A DNA stretch of 64,000 nucleotides from Mycobacterium aquaticum (GCF_002086485.1 NZ_MVHF01000026.1:40866-104865); one strand, 5' to 3'; positions 49,391-59,111 are shown, counted from the stretch's first letter. Notes: generated by a model from the letters alone, not told the origin. Numbers and translations: made by a program.

Positions 49391-50388
49391 GCAGTCGACG
49401 ACGACACCAGAAGGTTCTTCATGGCCTTCTTCTCGGCCATCTTGCGCTCACGCTCCAGGCGGCGCTCCTTGGCGACCTCGAACTTCTCGCAGGCGTCCTC
49501 GAGTTCCTTGACCAGGCGGCCGAGGTCGTCACGAAGGCGGGCGCCCTCACCGGTGAAGTCCTCACGCTCGAAGATGCGCCACTTCTTGAGCACCGGCATC
49601 ACCACGTCGTCGAGGTGGATCCGCGGGTCGTAGACGCCGCCGACGGCGATGACCACGGCCTTGCGGCGGAAGTCCGGCACGGTGTAGCCGGGCATCTTGA
49701 AGTTGTCGAGCACCCGGTGCAGCGACGCCATCGCCTGGTTGGGGGAGATGTCCAGCCCGGCGGCGCTGACATCGCGGTAGAAGATCATGTGCAGGTTCTC
49801 GTCGCCCGAGATGCGCTGCAGCAGCTGGTCGGCGATCGGCTCGTCGCAGGCCTTGCCGGTGTTGCGGTGCGACACGCGGGTGGCGAGCTCCTGGAACGTC
49901 ACGTAGATGACCGAGTCGAACAGGCTCTCGGCAAACAGGTCGCCCTGCTGGTTCTGGCCCGGGGAGAAGCCGCGCGTGACCTGCTCGACCCGCAGCTCTT
50001 CGAGCTCCACGGGATCGATGGCGCGGGTGACGACGAGGTAGTCGCGCAGCGCGATGCCGTGCCGGTTCTCCTCGGCGGTCCAGCGGTTGACCCACTGGCC
50101 CCAGGCGCCGTCCATGCCCATGTTCATCGCGATCTCGCGGTGATAGGACGGCAGGTTGTCCTCGGTCAGCAGGTTCTGCACCATCGCGGTCTGGGCGACC
50201 TCGGAAAGCTTGGATTGACCGGGCTCCCAGTCCTGTCCGCCGAGCGCGTAGTAGTTCTTGCCGTCAGACCAGGGGATGAAGTCGTGCGGATTCCAGTCCT
50301 TCCGCATCTGCATGTGCCGATTCATGCTCTTCTCGACGACAGGTTCGAGCTCCTGCAGCAGCTGCAGGTCGGTCATTTCCTTCGACAT
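49387..50388 (-). CDS. desA1: Acyl-ACP desaturase DesA1
   Basis: A 333-residue ferritin-like diiron desaturase. The two metal-binding helices show EENRHG and DENLHM (ExxH), with further carboxylates in LPSYHRE and NTGKACDEP. It introduces double bonds in mycolic-acid precursors and is essential in mycobacteria. ATG 50388 (MSKEMTDLQLLQELEPVVEK) matches the known start; an in-frame ATG at 50412 adds eight residues. A C-terminal Lys/Glu-rich helix follows residue 285. It is divergent from a secreted-protein gene. Confidence 0.95.
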   Translation of the reverse strand: MSKEMTDLQLLQELEPVVEKSMNRHMQMRKDWNPHDFIPWSDGKNYYALGGQDWEPGQSKLSEVAQTAMVQNLLTEDNLPSYHREIAMNMGMDGAWGQWVNRWTAEENRHGIALRDYLVVTRAIDPVELEELRVEQVTRGFSPGQNQQGDLFAESLFDSVIYVTFQELATRVSHRNTGKACDEPIADQLLQRISGDENLHMIFYRDVSAAGLDISPNQAMASLHRVLDNFKMPGYTVPDFRRKAVVIAVGGVYDPRIHLDDVVMPVLKKWRIFEREDFTGEGARLRDDLGRLVKELEDACEKFEVAKERRLERERKMAEKKAMKNLLVSSSTA

Positions 50389-50570
50389 GGGTGCTCGCTT
50401 TCTCGTAACCATGTGTCCGAGTTATCTGTACCCGTTGGTTGCACTCAATATATCTGTGTATCCCGGTGACATTCAAGTTACTCCGGCTTGTGTCGCAGTG
50501 GCCTGCGCCACGCCCGGGATGGCGGTAGCATCCGTCAATACTTCACAGCAGACTCGGAGGTACGGCACAG

Positions 50571-51035
50571 GTGAAGAAGCTTTTCGTCGTCGGGGCAGGC
50601 TCGGCCATCGCGGCAACGGCGGCCATGACAACCGTCCTGTTCGGGGCCGGTGTCGCCGCCGCCGACGACTACGCCGGGCAGACCTACGCCGACGCGTCGT
50701 CCGCGGCCGGGGATGCGGGAAAGACCGTCAAGATCGCGGCCCGCGTGGGCGACACGTTGTCGGACGACGAGTGCATCGTGACGCGCTCGCAGACCTCTCC
50801 TTTCACCAGCGCCAACGACGGCGCGCACCGCAGCGACGAGGTGCAGTTCTATTTGAACTGCGCCGGTGCGTACGCGTCGGCAACCAAGCCCGGAGCCTCG
50901 GTGGCCAGCCCCGAAGGTCGGCAGGCCAAGTCCGCCGCCGATGCCGAGGCGGCGAAGGCCGAGGCCGAGGCGCAGGCTGCTGCGGATGCGTCTGAGGAGC
51001 AGGCGATCATCGACACCAGCACGCCCAACCGCTGA
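50571..51035 (+). CDS. Secreted protein with C-terminal Ala/Glu coiled coil
   Basis: A 154-residue protein with a Sec signal peptide (FVVGAGSAIAATAAMTTVLF; probable cleavage VAAA|DD near residue 32), a mature part with two Cys (DDECIVTR, YLNCAGA), and a C-terminal Ala/Glu/Lys helix at about 121-147 that is probably a coiled coil. No known domain is recognised. GTG 50571 is preceded by a GGAGG-containing sequence 10 bases upstream (CGGAGGTA). It converges with a TetR gene four bases beyond its stop. Confidence 0.75.
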   Translation: MKKLFVVGAGSAIAATAAMTTVLFGAGVAAADDYAGQTYADASSAAGDAGKTVKIAARVGDTLSDDECIVTRSQTSPFTSANDGAHRSDEVQFYLNCAGAYASATKPGASVASPEGRQAKSAADAEAAKAEAEAQAAADASEEQAIIDTSTPNR

Positions 51036-51039
51036 CTCT

Positions 51040-51624
51040 TCAGAAACTGACGACGCGTCCGACCAGCATGTCGACGCAGTAGTCGATGAACTGATCGCGC
51101 GTCACCGGCAGTCTGTCGTTGAGATATGCGGTGAACAGCGCGGTCAGTGCGCCGATCAGGCTCGTCGCCATCATGGCCTGACGAACCGGATCGGCGATCC
51201 GCGTGAGCTTCTGCTGCAGCAGGTCGATGAAGCTCGGCATCCACTCAGCCCCTGAGCGGGTGAGTACGGGCTCCGATTCCGGTGCCAGCAGCAGGACGCG
51301 GCCGCGGGTGGGGTCGTCGACCATCAGGGCGACGAACCGCTCCACCGCTTCGCGCGGGGTGGCGGCGCTGGTCAACGTGGTCATCGCGCCTGTGCACACA
51401 TCGTCGTACACCGCGCGCACGAACTCGTCGCGGTCGGTGAAGCTCTCATAGAAGTAGCGCTCGGTGAGTTCGGCCTCCCGGCATACGGCCCGCACGGTCA
51501 GGGCCGGGCCTTTGGCGCCGCCCAGCAATTTCACCCCGGCGGCGATCAGTTCGTCGCGCCGCAATTCGGCGCGTTCCCGCAGCGGGACACCCGCCCATCG
51601 GCGCGAGCGTTGACCGGACGGCAC
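51040..51624 (-). CDS. TetR-family regulator (Rv0825c-like)
   Basis: A 194-residue regulator: helix-turn-helix at about 38-60 (LTVRAVCREAELTERYFYESF), followed by an all-helical ligand domain. GTG 51624 was chosen because AGGAG lies five bases upstream and the open frame beyond it has no similarity. It is divergent from the MpaB-family gene, the two starts being 81 bases apart, which suggests it controls that gene. It resembles Rv0825c, again beside an Rv0826-like oxygenase. Confidence 0.85.
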   Translation of the reverse strand: MPSGQRSRRWAGVPLRERAELRRDELIAAGVKLLGGAKGPALTVRAVCREAELTERYFYESFTDRDEFVRAVYDDVCTGAMTTLTSAATPREAVERFVALMVDDPTRGRVLLLAPESEPVLTRSGAEWMPSFIDLLQQKLTRIADPVRQAMMATSLIGALTALFTAYLNDRLPVTRDQFIDYCVDMLVGRVVSF

Positions 51625-51705
51625 ATATGCTCCTAAACTCTCGCTGACAACATGCGTAGTCAAAATCGCGTGAGACGACCGTTTCTGCTGGCAGAAAGTG
51701 CACTT

Positions 51706-52716
51706 GTGACTCAAGATACGTCTGAGACATGCCCGGTGACCAGCGCATCGCCCGCCGTTGCGGCGGGGTGCCCGATGGCGCCGGGAGGGTACGACGCGCC
51801 GCCGGTGCCGCTCGGTCCCGATTCGCTGACGTGGAAATATTTCGGTGACTGGCGGGGCATGCTGCAAGGCCCGTGGGCCGGCTCGATGCAGAACATGCAC
51901 CCGCAGCTCGGCGCGGCCGTCGAGGAGCACTCGATCTTTTTCCAGGAGCGGTGGCCGCGGCTGCTGCGCTCGCTGTACCCGATCGGTGGGGTCGTATTCG
52001 ACGGGGACCGCGCGCCGCTCACCGGCGCCGAGGTGCGCGACTATCACGTCAACATCAAGGGCGTCGACGCACAGGGCCGTCGCTACCACGCACTGAATCC
52101 CGACGTCTTCTACTGGGCGCACGCGACGTTCTTCGTCGGCACCATCATCGTGGCGGACCGACTGGCCGGCGGCATCTCCGAAGCCGACAAGCGGCAGCTG
52201 TTCACCGAGCACAAGCAGTGGTACTCGATGTACGGCATGAGCATGCGGCCCGTCCCGGAGACCTGGGAGGACTTCCAGGTCTACTGGGATCACATGTGCC
52301 GCAACGTGTTGGAGAACAACAAGGCCGCACGGGACGTGCTGGACCTGTCCGAGCTGCCCAAGCCGCCGTTCGCCTCGAAGATGCCGGACTGGATGTGGGC
52401 GCTGCAGCGGCGCTACCTCGTGCACCCGTTGTTCGTCTGGTTCACCGTCGGCCTGTACGACCCCGCCGTGCGGGAGCTGATGGGCTACACCTGGACCGAG
52501 CGGGACGAGCGTCGACACCGCTTGCTGGGCAAGGTGATCGGGCACGTGTTCAAGCTGGTGCCGAGGCGCTATCACCATCATCCGAGGGCTCGCGCCGGCT
52601 GGGACCGTGCCGCGGGCCGGATTCCGGCCGATGCGCCCTTGGTGCACACCCCGGCTCGGAATCTGCCGCCGGTCGGGCACCGCGACAACGGGATGCATTA
52701 CAGCCCGGCCGTGTGA
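51706..52716 (+). CDS. MpaB/latex-clearing-type oxygenase family protein (DUF2236)
   Basis: A 336-residue protein (Rv0826-like). The central RDYHVNIKGVDAQGRRYHALNPDVFYWAHATFF and the C-terminal WTERDERRHRLL are the conserved blocks of DUF2236, which includes mycophenolic-acid protein B and heme-containing rubber oxygenases. Conserved His residues are the likely cofactor ligands. It may oxidise a hydrophobic substrate. GTG 51706 is preferred; an ATG at 51652 would add 18 residues that run into the TetR promoter region. Confidence 0.83.
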   Translation: MTQDTSETCPVTSASPAVAAGCPMAPGGYDAPPVPLGPDSLTWKYFGDWRGMLQGPWAGSMQNMHPQLGAAVEEHSIFFQERWPRLLRSLYPIGGVVFDGDRAPLTGAEVRDYHVNIKGVDAQGRRYHALNPDVFYWAHATFFVGTIIVADRLAGGISEADKRQLFTEHKQWYSMYGMSMRPVPETWEDFQVYWDHMCRNVLENNKAARDVLDLSELPKPPFASKMPDWMWALQRRYLVHPLFVWFTVGLYDPAVRELMGYTWTERDERRHRLLGKVIGHVFKLVPRRYHHHPRARAGWDRAAGRIPADAPLVHTPARNLPPVGHRDNGMHYSPAV

Positions 52717-52744
52717 CCGCTTCCGGCTGCGTCAGCGGCCTGCC

Positions 52745-53098
52745 TCAGCGGCCGACGAGCGAGCGGTACTGCGGGCAGTAGACGTCGACCGCACCCCAGA
52801 TGAGGTTGACGGCACCACCCTTCTGCAGACCACTCGCGGTGAGCTGACCGAGGATGCTGCGTACCGTGCGCGCGGGCTCGATCTTGCCCGCCGCGACCTT
52901 GTCACAGATCCCGTGACCGGCCTGCACGGCCTGCTCGGGGGACTCCATCGGGACGTTGAGCTGTTTGACGATGTCGAGGAACCTCGCGTCGTCGGCCGGG
53001 TCCGCGTGGGCCGGGGCGATCCCGAACGCCATGGCGGCGACGAGCGCGCCTGCGCCGACCGATGTGGCGATGGCCCGGGTGGGCCGCCGGGACAACAT
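52745..53098 (-). CDS. Secreted DUF732 protein
   Basis: A 117-residue exported protein: signal peptide with hydrophobic core (VGAGALVAAMAFGIA) and cleavage near AHA|D, then a DUF732 helical domain (DDARFLDIVKQLNVPMESPEQAVQAGHGICDKVAAG) with two Cys (HGICDK, DVYCPQY) likely bridged. DUF732 proteins are numerous and species-variable in mycobacteria; the function is unknown. It converges with the MpaB gene, 28 bases between stops. Confidence 0.85.
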   Translation of the reverse strand: MLSRRPTRAIATSVGAGALVAAMAFGIAPAHADPADDARFLDIVKQLNVPMESPEQAVQAGHGICDKVAAGKIEPARTVRSILGQLTASGLQKGGAVNLIWGAVDVYCPQYRSLVGR

Positions 53099-53207
53099 AG
53101 GGCGCTCCTCCGATTTTCAACTACCGACCCTGAGGACAAACCCTACGTTAGCTGCCCGCGGCCACGCGTAGCGCCTGACAGCTGGATGGGTGTGTCACAG
53201 TTGACCG

Positions 53208-53885
53208 GTGAAGTACGGGCAGGGTTGGGAACCGAAGCCGGTCGATTGGACCTCGACGCGTGGCCGGATCCTGCTGGCGGCGTCGGTCCTGTTCGCTCAG
53301 CGCGGCTATTTCGGCACCTCGACGCGAGACATCGCCGAGGCCGTCCAGATCCGGCAACCTTCGCTGTTTCACCACTTCCAGGCCAAGCACGAGATCTTTC
53401 GGGCGTTGATCGAACTCGACCTCGGTCCGTCCATCGACCGGATGAACCAACGGCTGAACGAAGATTCGACTTGGGCCGAGAAGTTGCACCTCGCCATCGC
53501 GTGCGACGTCCGGGAGATCCTGTTGCAGCCGTTCGACGCGCGGGGGCTCTACCAGGATGCTGTTCTCGCCCTGGACGACTTCGAGGCCGAACGCGAAGGC
53601 ATTGCACTGTTTCACGATCAGGTCGAGCGCGTGATCGACGGCGGCCGCCGCGCAGGCGAATTCGTCTCCTTCGAACCAAGTTTCGTGCTGCGGGCCATCA
53701 ACGGCATGCTGTTCGAGACGCTGCGCGAACAGGGCGGGCCGTCCGGGCAGATGCGGCATGAACGTCCCCTGCAGGCAGCGGACTTCGTCCTGCGTTCACT
53801 GCTGGTCGACCAGTCGCGATTGGCGGGTATCCGAGAAGTGACGAGCACCCGGCTGCACGATATGGAACTGGCCAGGGCCAACTAG
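53208..53885 (+). CDS. TetR-family regulator next to the peptide operon
   Basis: A 225-residue regulator with the helix-turn-helix TSTRDIAEAVQIRQPSLFHHF at residues 38-58 and a long helical ligand domain. It ends 12 bases before the stop of the last ABC gene (convergent), so it may regulate the peptide operon, but it could act elsewhere. No palindrome like that before the gamma-glutamyltransferase gene was seen near its own start. GTG 53208 opens VKYGQGWEPKPVDW. Confidence 0.82.
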   Translation: MKYGQGWEPKPVDWTSTRGRILLAASVLFAQRGYFGTSTRDIAEAVQIRQPSLFHHFQAKHEIFRALIELDLGPSIDRMNQRLNEDSTWAEKLHLAIACDVREILLQPFDARGLYQDAVLALDDFEAEREGIALFHDQVERVIDGGRRAGEFVSFEPSFVLRAINGMLFETLREQGGPSGQMRHERPLQAADFVLRSLLVDQSRLAGIREVTSTRLHDMELARAN

Positions 53886-53897
53886 CCACCTACCCGG

Positions 53898-54725
53898 TCA
53901 ACTCCCGAGCTGTTCCAGCACCCCGGGCTCGCGCCACCGCGTGCTCGGAATGCTGGCCTTCAGGCGCCGGGTGTACGGCTCCCGCGGAGCGTTCAGAACC
54001 TGTTCGGTACTGCCCCATTCGACGATCCGGCCGCGATGCATGACGACGACGTCGTCGGTCAGCTGACGCACCACGCCCAGGTCGTGCGAGATCAGCAGGT
54101 AGGCCGTGCCCAGCTCGTCGCGCAGGTCGGCAAGCAGGTTGAGGATCTGGGCCTGAATCGAGATATCCAGTGCCGCAACGGCTTCGTCGAGGATGACGAT
54201 ACGGGCCTCGACAGCAAGGGCGCGGGCGATCGCGACCCGCTGGCATTGGCCACCGGACAGTTCCCGTGGTGTGCGATCCAGCTGTGCCGTCGAGAGACCG
54301 ACCAGGTCGGCGAGCTTCCCGATGCGGTCGGCCCGCGACGTTCCGTCGGCAGGTGGATGCAGCCGCAGCACCTCGTCGAGGCAGGCCCGCACGGTCGAGC
54401 GTGGGTCGAGAGAACCGTACGGGTCTTGATAAACCATCTGCATCATGCGGGCGCGCCGTAATCGTTCGCGTTGCCGGTGCGCGGGGCGGGTCAGATCTTC
54501 GCCGAGCACCTTCACCGTCCCCGCGGTCGCTGTCTCGAGACCCATGATGATGCGCGCCAGAGTGGTCTTGCCCGAACCGGATTCACCGACGATGCCGAGA
54601 TCGCGGCCGGCGGTCATCCGGCACGAGACCCCGTCGACGGCGAGGGTGTCGACGCCACGGCGGCTGAAGATCCGCGATACGTCGGTCACCTCGATCAGGG
54701 TTTGCGGTTCGGTGCTGTCGGTCAT
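53898..54725 (-). CDS. Peptide ABC transporter ATPase (DppF/OppF type)
   Basis: A 275-residue ATPase with Walker A GESGSGKTT, signature ELSGGQCQRVAIARAL, Walker B IVILDEA and switch SHDLGVV. The C-terminal segment HRGRIVEWGSTEQVLNAPREPYTRRL is the nickel/peptide-type tail. It is the last gene of the operon and pairs with the ATPase encoded just before it. The start ATG 54725 overlaps the previous gene's stop. Confidence 0.88.
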   Translation of the reverse strand: MTDSTEPQTLIEVTDVSRIFSRRGVDTLAVDGVSCRMTAGRDLGIVGESGSGKTTLARIIMGLETATAGTVKVLGEDLTRPAHRQRERLRRARMMQMVYQDPYGSLDPRSTVRACLDEVLRLHPPADGTSRADRIGKLADLVGLSTAQLDRTPRELSGGQCQRVAIARALAVEARIVILDEAVAALDISIQAQILNLLADLRDELGTAYLLISHDLGVVRQLTDDVVVMHRGRIVEWGSTEQVLNAPREPYTRRLKASIPSTRWREPGVLEQLGS

Positions 54726-55576
54726 GGGGAGGTTTCCTCCAGGACGGATCCGAAGGCTTCGCGGTCAGCGGGTGTGATGACCGGAAGCCGGTGCGGGCGT
54801 TCGTCCACCGACGGCCGGGAACGCAGAAGTGCCACGGTGTAGGGGTGTTTGGCGTCGGTGTGCAGGCGATCGGCCTCGATTTGTTCGACGATGCGTCCGC
54901 GGTACATCACGCACACGCGGTCACACAGTGCGCCGGCCAGTTCCAGGTCGTGCGTGATGAACACCAGGCCCAGGTCACGGTCGCGGCACGCCGTTCGCAG
55001 GATCGCCGCAACCTCGGCCTGCCGGGTCACATCCAGGGCCGTGGTGGCTTCATCGGCCAGCAACAACCGGGGATCGGTGGACAGCGCCGCCGCGATCACT
55101 GCGCGCTGCAGCATGCCCCCGGAGAACTGGTGCGGGTACTCGTCGAGCCTGCGATCGGGCTCGGGAATGCCCACCTCGGTGAACAATTCGACGGCCCGGG
55201 CCCTGGCCGCCGCACGCGACATCCGGCGGTTCACGCGCAGCGCCTCCGTGACGTACTCGCCGACGCGGGCCACCGGGTTGACCGCAGCCCGAGGATCCTG
55301 GAACACCATGCCGAGGTCGACGTCACGGAACCGGTTGAGCTCACGCGTGCCGAGCGTGAGTACGTCGCGGTCGTCGAACAGGATCCTGCCGGTGACCGTC
55401 GCGCGCTCTGGCAAGAGTCGCGCAATTGCGTTGGCGGTGGTGCTCTTGCCTGATCCGGATTCGCCGATGAAGCCGACGATCTCGCCGCGGTCGACAGTGA
55501 ACGACACCTCGTCGATGGCGCGGGTCCCGTCCGGCATGGTCACGGCGAGGCGGTCGACCTCCAGGAGATGGCTCAT
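54722..55576 (-). CDS. Peptide ABC transporter ATPase (DppD/OppD type)
   Basis: A 284-residue ATPase: Walker A GESGSGKSTT, signature FSGGMLQRAVIAAALS, Walker B LLLADEATTALD, and the OppD-type C-terminal tail (AKHPYTVALLRSRPSVDERPHRL). ATG 55576 was chosen as the start of the ATPase; the open frame upstream runs into the permease gene. It overlaps both neighbours by four bases and forms a heterodimer with the next ATPase. Confidence 0.88.
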   Translation of the reverse strand: MSHLLEVDRLAVTMPDGTRAIDEVSFTVDRGEIVGFIGESGSGKSTTANAIARLLPERATVTGRILFDDRDVLTLGTRELNRFRDVDLGMVFQDPRAAVNPVARVGEYVTEALRVNRRMSRAAARARAVELFTEVGIPEPDRRLDEYPHQFSGGMLQRAVIAAALSTDPRLLLADEATTALDVTRQAEVAAILRTACRDRDLGLVFITHDLELAGALCDRVCVMYRGRIVEQIEADRLHTDAKHPYTVALLRSRPSVDERPHRLPVITPADREAFGSVLEETSP

Positions 55577-56445
55577 CGACGCTCTCCGTTCAGACTGACA
55601 CGATCGGCGATCCGGTCGCCCAGCAAGGACACGCACGTCACGATGACAACCAGGGCGGCACCCGCGAAAAGTGCCTCTTCCCAATAGCCCTGGATGAGAC
55701 CGCGCTGCCCTTCAGCGACCATCAGGCCCCAGTCGGAGTCGGGTGGCTGCACCCCGAGACCGAGGTAGGACAGAGCCGCCAGATCGACCAGCGCGTAACC
55801 GAAGCAGATCGTGGATTGGGCCAGCGCGGTGGGGAGCACCGCGCGCAGCAGGTGCCGGGTCGCGATGCGCCATCGCGACTGACCGAGTGTCACCAGCGCG
55901 GTGACGTAGGGCAGGGTCAGTTCTCCGATGGCGACGCTACGCACGATGCGCGCCACGAACGGGATGTAGGAAACCGACAGCGCCAGAACGGCTGTCGTGA
56001 AACCGGGGCTCAACACCGACACCGCGAGGATGGCCAGCAGCAGGCCGGGGAAGGCAAACCCGACGTCGAACAACCTGCTGAGCCCGCGGTCGACCCAGCC
56101 ACCGCTCATGGCGGCCGTCAAAGCGAGGGCCGTTCCGAGCGCTGCCGAGATCAGCACCACGAGTGTCGGGCCCAGCAGGCTGGTCCGAGCTCCGTCGATC
56201 AACCGGCTCAGGATGTCGCGGCCCGAGCCGTCGGTGCCCAGGAGTGCACCGGCTCCGCTCGGGCGGTAGGTGTTGGAGAAGTCGACCACCGCGGGATCTG
56301 CCGGGGTCACCCAGGGCGCACACAGCGCGATGACCGCAACGCCGCCGACGATGACGGCCGCGGCGATTCCCAACGTGCCCAGGCTGTCCCGCCGCTTGTC
56401 AGGAACGCGGCGGCGACGCAGCGTCTCGAACAAGACGGCGGTCAT
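55573..56445 (-). CDS. Peptide ABC transporter permease (DppC/OppC type)
   Basis: A 290-residue permease with about six hydrophobic segments. The family block LGTDGSGRDILSRLIDGARTSL is the DppC signature, and VTLGQSRWRIATRHLLRAVLP is the EAA loop. ATG 56445 (MTAVLFETLRRR) overlaps the previous gene by four bases; the open frame upstream is in the other permease and was rejected. It forms the channel with the DppB-like permease. Confidence 0.87.
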   Translation of the reverse strand: MTAVLFETLRRRRVPDKRRDSLGTLGIAAAVIVGGVAVIALCAPWVTPADPAVVDFSNTYRPSGAGALLGTDGSGRDILSRLIDGARTSLLGPTLVVLISAALGTALALTAAMSGGWVDRGLSRLFDVGFAFPGLLLAILAVSVLSPGFTTAVLALSVSYIPFVARIVRSVAIGELTLPYVTALVTLGQSRWRIATRHLLRAVLPTALAQSTICFGYALVDLAALSYLGLGVQPPDSDWGLMVAEGQRGLIQGYWEEALFAGAALVVIVTCVSLLGDRIADRVSLNGERR

Positions 56446-57398
56446 GCTTCGATTCCGAAGCGGTTGCGCACCCTGGGGTCGATCACTACCTGGAGCACGT
56501 CGACGGCGAGAACGACCACGACGATGACGGTGATCAGCACCAGTGAGACGGCTTGAACCACGGCGAAGTCCTTCTTGGCGACAGCTTCGGTGAGCAGCGA
56601 CCCGATGCCGTCGAGCGCGAAGGCGCGTTCGACGACCACCGATCCGACGACGAGGCTCGTGAGCGTCAGCCCCACGACGGTGGCAACAGGGGTAAGGCCG
56701 TTGCGCAGAATGTGTTTGGTGATGATCGTGCGGCGTGGCAGCCCGCGGGCCACGGCCGAGCGCACATGGTCGCGGGCCGCCTCTTCGCGCAGCGCAGCAC
56801 GGGTCACCCGGATGACGTAGGACCCGGATGCCAGCGTCAACGCCAGCACCGGGAGCGTCAGGTGGTAGAGCCGATCGGCCACGCCCTCGCCCGATCCGAA
56901 GGTGGGGAACCACCGCAGCGTCACCGAGAACGTGAAGATGAGTACCGCTGCCGCAACGAAACTCGGCACCGCCACGCCCACCGACGTCAGCCCCAGGATC
57001 ACGTCGCTGACAGCGCGCCGTGCCAGCGCGGCGACGATGCCAAGGCCGATACCCACCACGACGATGACCACCATCGAGTACGCCACCAGGCTCGTCGTGG
57101 TGATGAGCCGCGGGCCGAGCAGGTTCGACACGTCGTCACGGTAGGTGATCGATTGCCCGAACTGACCGGACAGCACGTCTCCGAGCCAACTGAACCAGCG
57201 GGTGAAGAACGGATCGTCGAGGTGGTAGTGCTCACGCAGCGCTGCAATCGCCTCGGGGGACAGGGTCCGGTTACCGATCAGGTAGGCGAGCGGATCGCCG
57301 GGCGCCAGGTAGAGCGCGCCGAAGATCAGCAACGACGACAACAGCAGCGTCACTACACCTTCGGCCAGCCGGATGGCGATGAACCGGATCATCCCCAT
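56442..57398 (-). CDS. Peptide ABC transporter permease (DppB/OppB type)
   Basis: A 318-residue permease with six hydrophobic segments, the N-terminal LAPGDPLAYLIGN and REHYHLDDPFFTRWFSWL typical of DppB, and the EAA loop VARGLPRRTIITKHILRNGL. ATG 57398 or 57392 can start it; GGAGG lies upstream. It follows the substrate-binding lipoprotein gene by 43 bases. Confidence 0.88.
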   Translation of the reverse strand: MGMIRFIAIRLAEGVVTLLLSSLLIFGALYLAPGDPLAYLIGNRTLSPEAIAALREHYHLDDPFFTRWFSWLGDVLSGQFGQSITYRDDVSNLLGPRLITTTSLVAYSMVVIVVVGIGLGIVAALARRAVSDVILGLTSVGVAVPSFVAAAVLIFTFSVTLRWFPTFGSGEGVADRLYHLTLPVLALTLASGSYVIRVTRAALREEAARDHVRSAVARGLPRRTIITKHILRNGLTPVATVVGLTLTSLVVGSVVVERAFALDGIGSLLTEAVAKKDFAVVQAVSLVLITVIVVVVLAVDVLQVVIDPRVRNRFGIEA

Positions 57399-57441
57399 CC
57401 CTGCTTTGTCCTCCTCGCGTGCGGCCGCATTCCCATTCGGC

Positions 57442-59088
57442 TCACGCGGCGCCCACCTTCGCCGCCCACGGAAAGTACAGGAACGCAATGGACGGTGTCG
57501 CCCCGGTGATCCGGTCGTTCATGTACATCGGGATCCTGGGATTGGCGACATTGATCATGGCCACCTCGTCGACAGCGGCCGCCTGGGCTTCGACGAGTTT
57601 GCGGGCCCGCTCGTCGTCGTCGAACGTCGCGTAGGCTGCGCGCACGTTGTCGGTGAGCTTGGGTGCGTTGAGCGCGCCGTAGTTGTAGGCGCTCAGCGGG
57701 GTGAATTCGCTCAAGCTCACCAACGGTTCGGCAACCCCGGCCCCGTACTCGCCCACGATGAACGCGTCATACCCGGCGCGGGCGGCCTTGTCGAAGTAGA
57801 GGTTGGTGAAGCTCGTGACCGGCAGTGGAACGGTTTTCACGTCGATCCCGATTTCACGGCCGGCATCGGCGAGCAATTGGGCGGTCTTGCTTTCCGTTTC
57901 GAGCTCGGTGGGGTAGGCCACCGTGATGATCTGTCCCTTGTGCCCGCCGTCGGTGATGAGCTTCTTGGCGCCTTCGACATCACGGGCCGGGTTGGCGTAC
58001 TGGGCCGCGGCCGCCTCGAAGATCGGCCGACTGTAGCCCCACGCGCCGGACTGGATGGGCGTCGACGACGCCTCGGCGGTGCCGCGGTATACCCCGTTGA
58101 CAATGCCCTGCCGGTCCAACGCCATGCTCAGTGCCCGCCGAACGTCCTTGTCCTGCATTGGCCCGGGGCGTTCGGTGGGCCGGATGGCCAGCCAGTCGGT
58201 GCTCGCGCCGAGATAGAACTTGCCCTTGCCGGAGGAGCGCAGCGGTTCCATGGCCGAGAGCGGCGTGCGGTGCGTGCCGTCGATGTCACCTGATAACAGG
58301 CTGCTGGTGATGGTCGCCTCGTCGGTGACGAAGGTGAGTATGACGCGGTCGGCCTTGGCAGCGTTGGACGCATTCCAGTAGTTCGGGTTCTTCGTCATCT
58401 CGATGGTCTTGCCGGGCTTCCAGCTGTCCAGGCGCAGCGGGCCGGTGCACATGATGCCGCCGTTCGCGGTGCCGTAGGCCGGACCCGCCTGTTGCACGAA
58501 CTGCTTGTTGCCGATCACTCCCGCCGCGGTGGCCAGCATGCGCTCGAACACGGCGTCGGGCTCTTTGAACTTGATGGTGACCTGGCGGTCGCCGGTGGCC
58601 TGGATCGACGCGACCCGGTCGTAGAACGGTGAGGCCCAATAGGATCCGGCCTTCGGGTCGAGATTTCGGGACAGGCTGAACACCACGTCGTCGGTGGTCA
58701 TCGGGGCGCCGTTCCAGAACTTCACGCCGTCTCGGATGGTGACCACCATGGTCTTGTCGTCGGGTCGGTCGATGCGTTCGGCCAGCCCAGGGGACAGCGT
58801 CATGTCCTCGTTTTGGACCATGAGACTTTCGCACATGTTGGCCAGGGTGGCGTTTTCGGAGTCGGAGTAGTCCAGGATCCAGTCGAGCGACGCGGGCTCA
58901 CCGGTGGCCAGGTTCCAGGTGAAGTGATCGATCGGACCCTTGGCCGGTGATGTGGTGAACACAGTCTCCACCGAGCCGTTGGCTGAGCTGCCGGCGGGCG
59001 GGCGGTCGCCGGAACAGCCGGTCATGGCCGCCGCGACAGTGACGGTGAGCGCGGCCGCGATGAGCGCGGAACGGGCATTTGTCGGCAT
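57442..59088 (-). CDS. Family-5 peptide-binding lipoprotein
   Basis: A 548-residue extracellular solute-binding protein. The lipoprotein signal ends in lipobox MTGC near residue 23; family-5 motifs include GEPASLDWILDYSDSENATLANMCESL, GVKFWNGAPMTTDDVVFSL, NPNYWNA and DVRRALSMALDRQGIV. It delivers oligopeptides or similar molecules to the permeases. ATG 59088 has AAGGAG seven bases upstream. The order after the peptidase and glutamyltransferase genes implies its ligand is a gamma-glutamyl or small peptide. Confidence 0.9.
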   Translation of the reverse strand: MPTNARSALIAAALTVTVAAAMTGCSGDRPPAGSSANGSVETVFTTSPAKGPIDHFTWNLATGEPASLDWILDYSDSENATLANMCESLMVQNEDMTLSPGLAERIDRPDDKTMVVTIRDGVKFWNGAPMTTDDVVFSLSRNLDPKAGSYWASPFYDRVASIQATGDRQVTIKFKEPDAVFERMLATAAGVIGNKQFVQQAGPAYGTANGGIMCTGPLRLDSWKPGKTIEMTKNPNYWNASNAAKADRVILTFVTDEATITSSLLSGDIDGTHRTPLSAMEPLRSSGKGKFYLGASTDWLAIRPTERPGPMQDKDVRRALSMALDRQGIVNGVYRGTAEASSTPIQSGAWGYSRPIFEAAAAQYANPARDVEGAKKLITDGGHKGQIITVAYPTELETESKTAQLLADAGREIGIDVKTVPLPVTSFTNLYFDKAARAGYDAFIVGEYGAGVAEPLVSLSEFTPLSAYNYGALNAPKLTDNVRAAYATFDDDERARKLVEAQAAAVDEVAMINVANPRIPMYMNDRITGATPSIAFLYFPWAAKVGAA

Positions 59089-59111
59089 GGACGACTCCTT
59101 TGTCGGACAGA

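Noticed and set aside
56553..57509. A 318-codon plus-strand frame opposite the DppB-like permease.
   Set aside because: It is His/Arg/Gln-rich shadow sequence and the permease frame has the family motifs.
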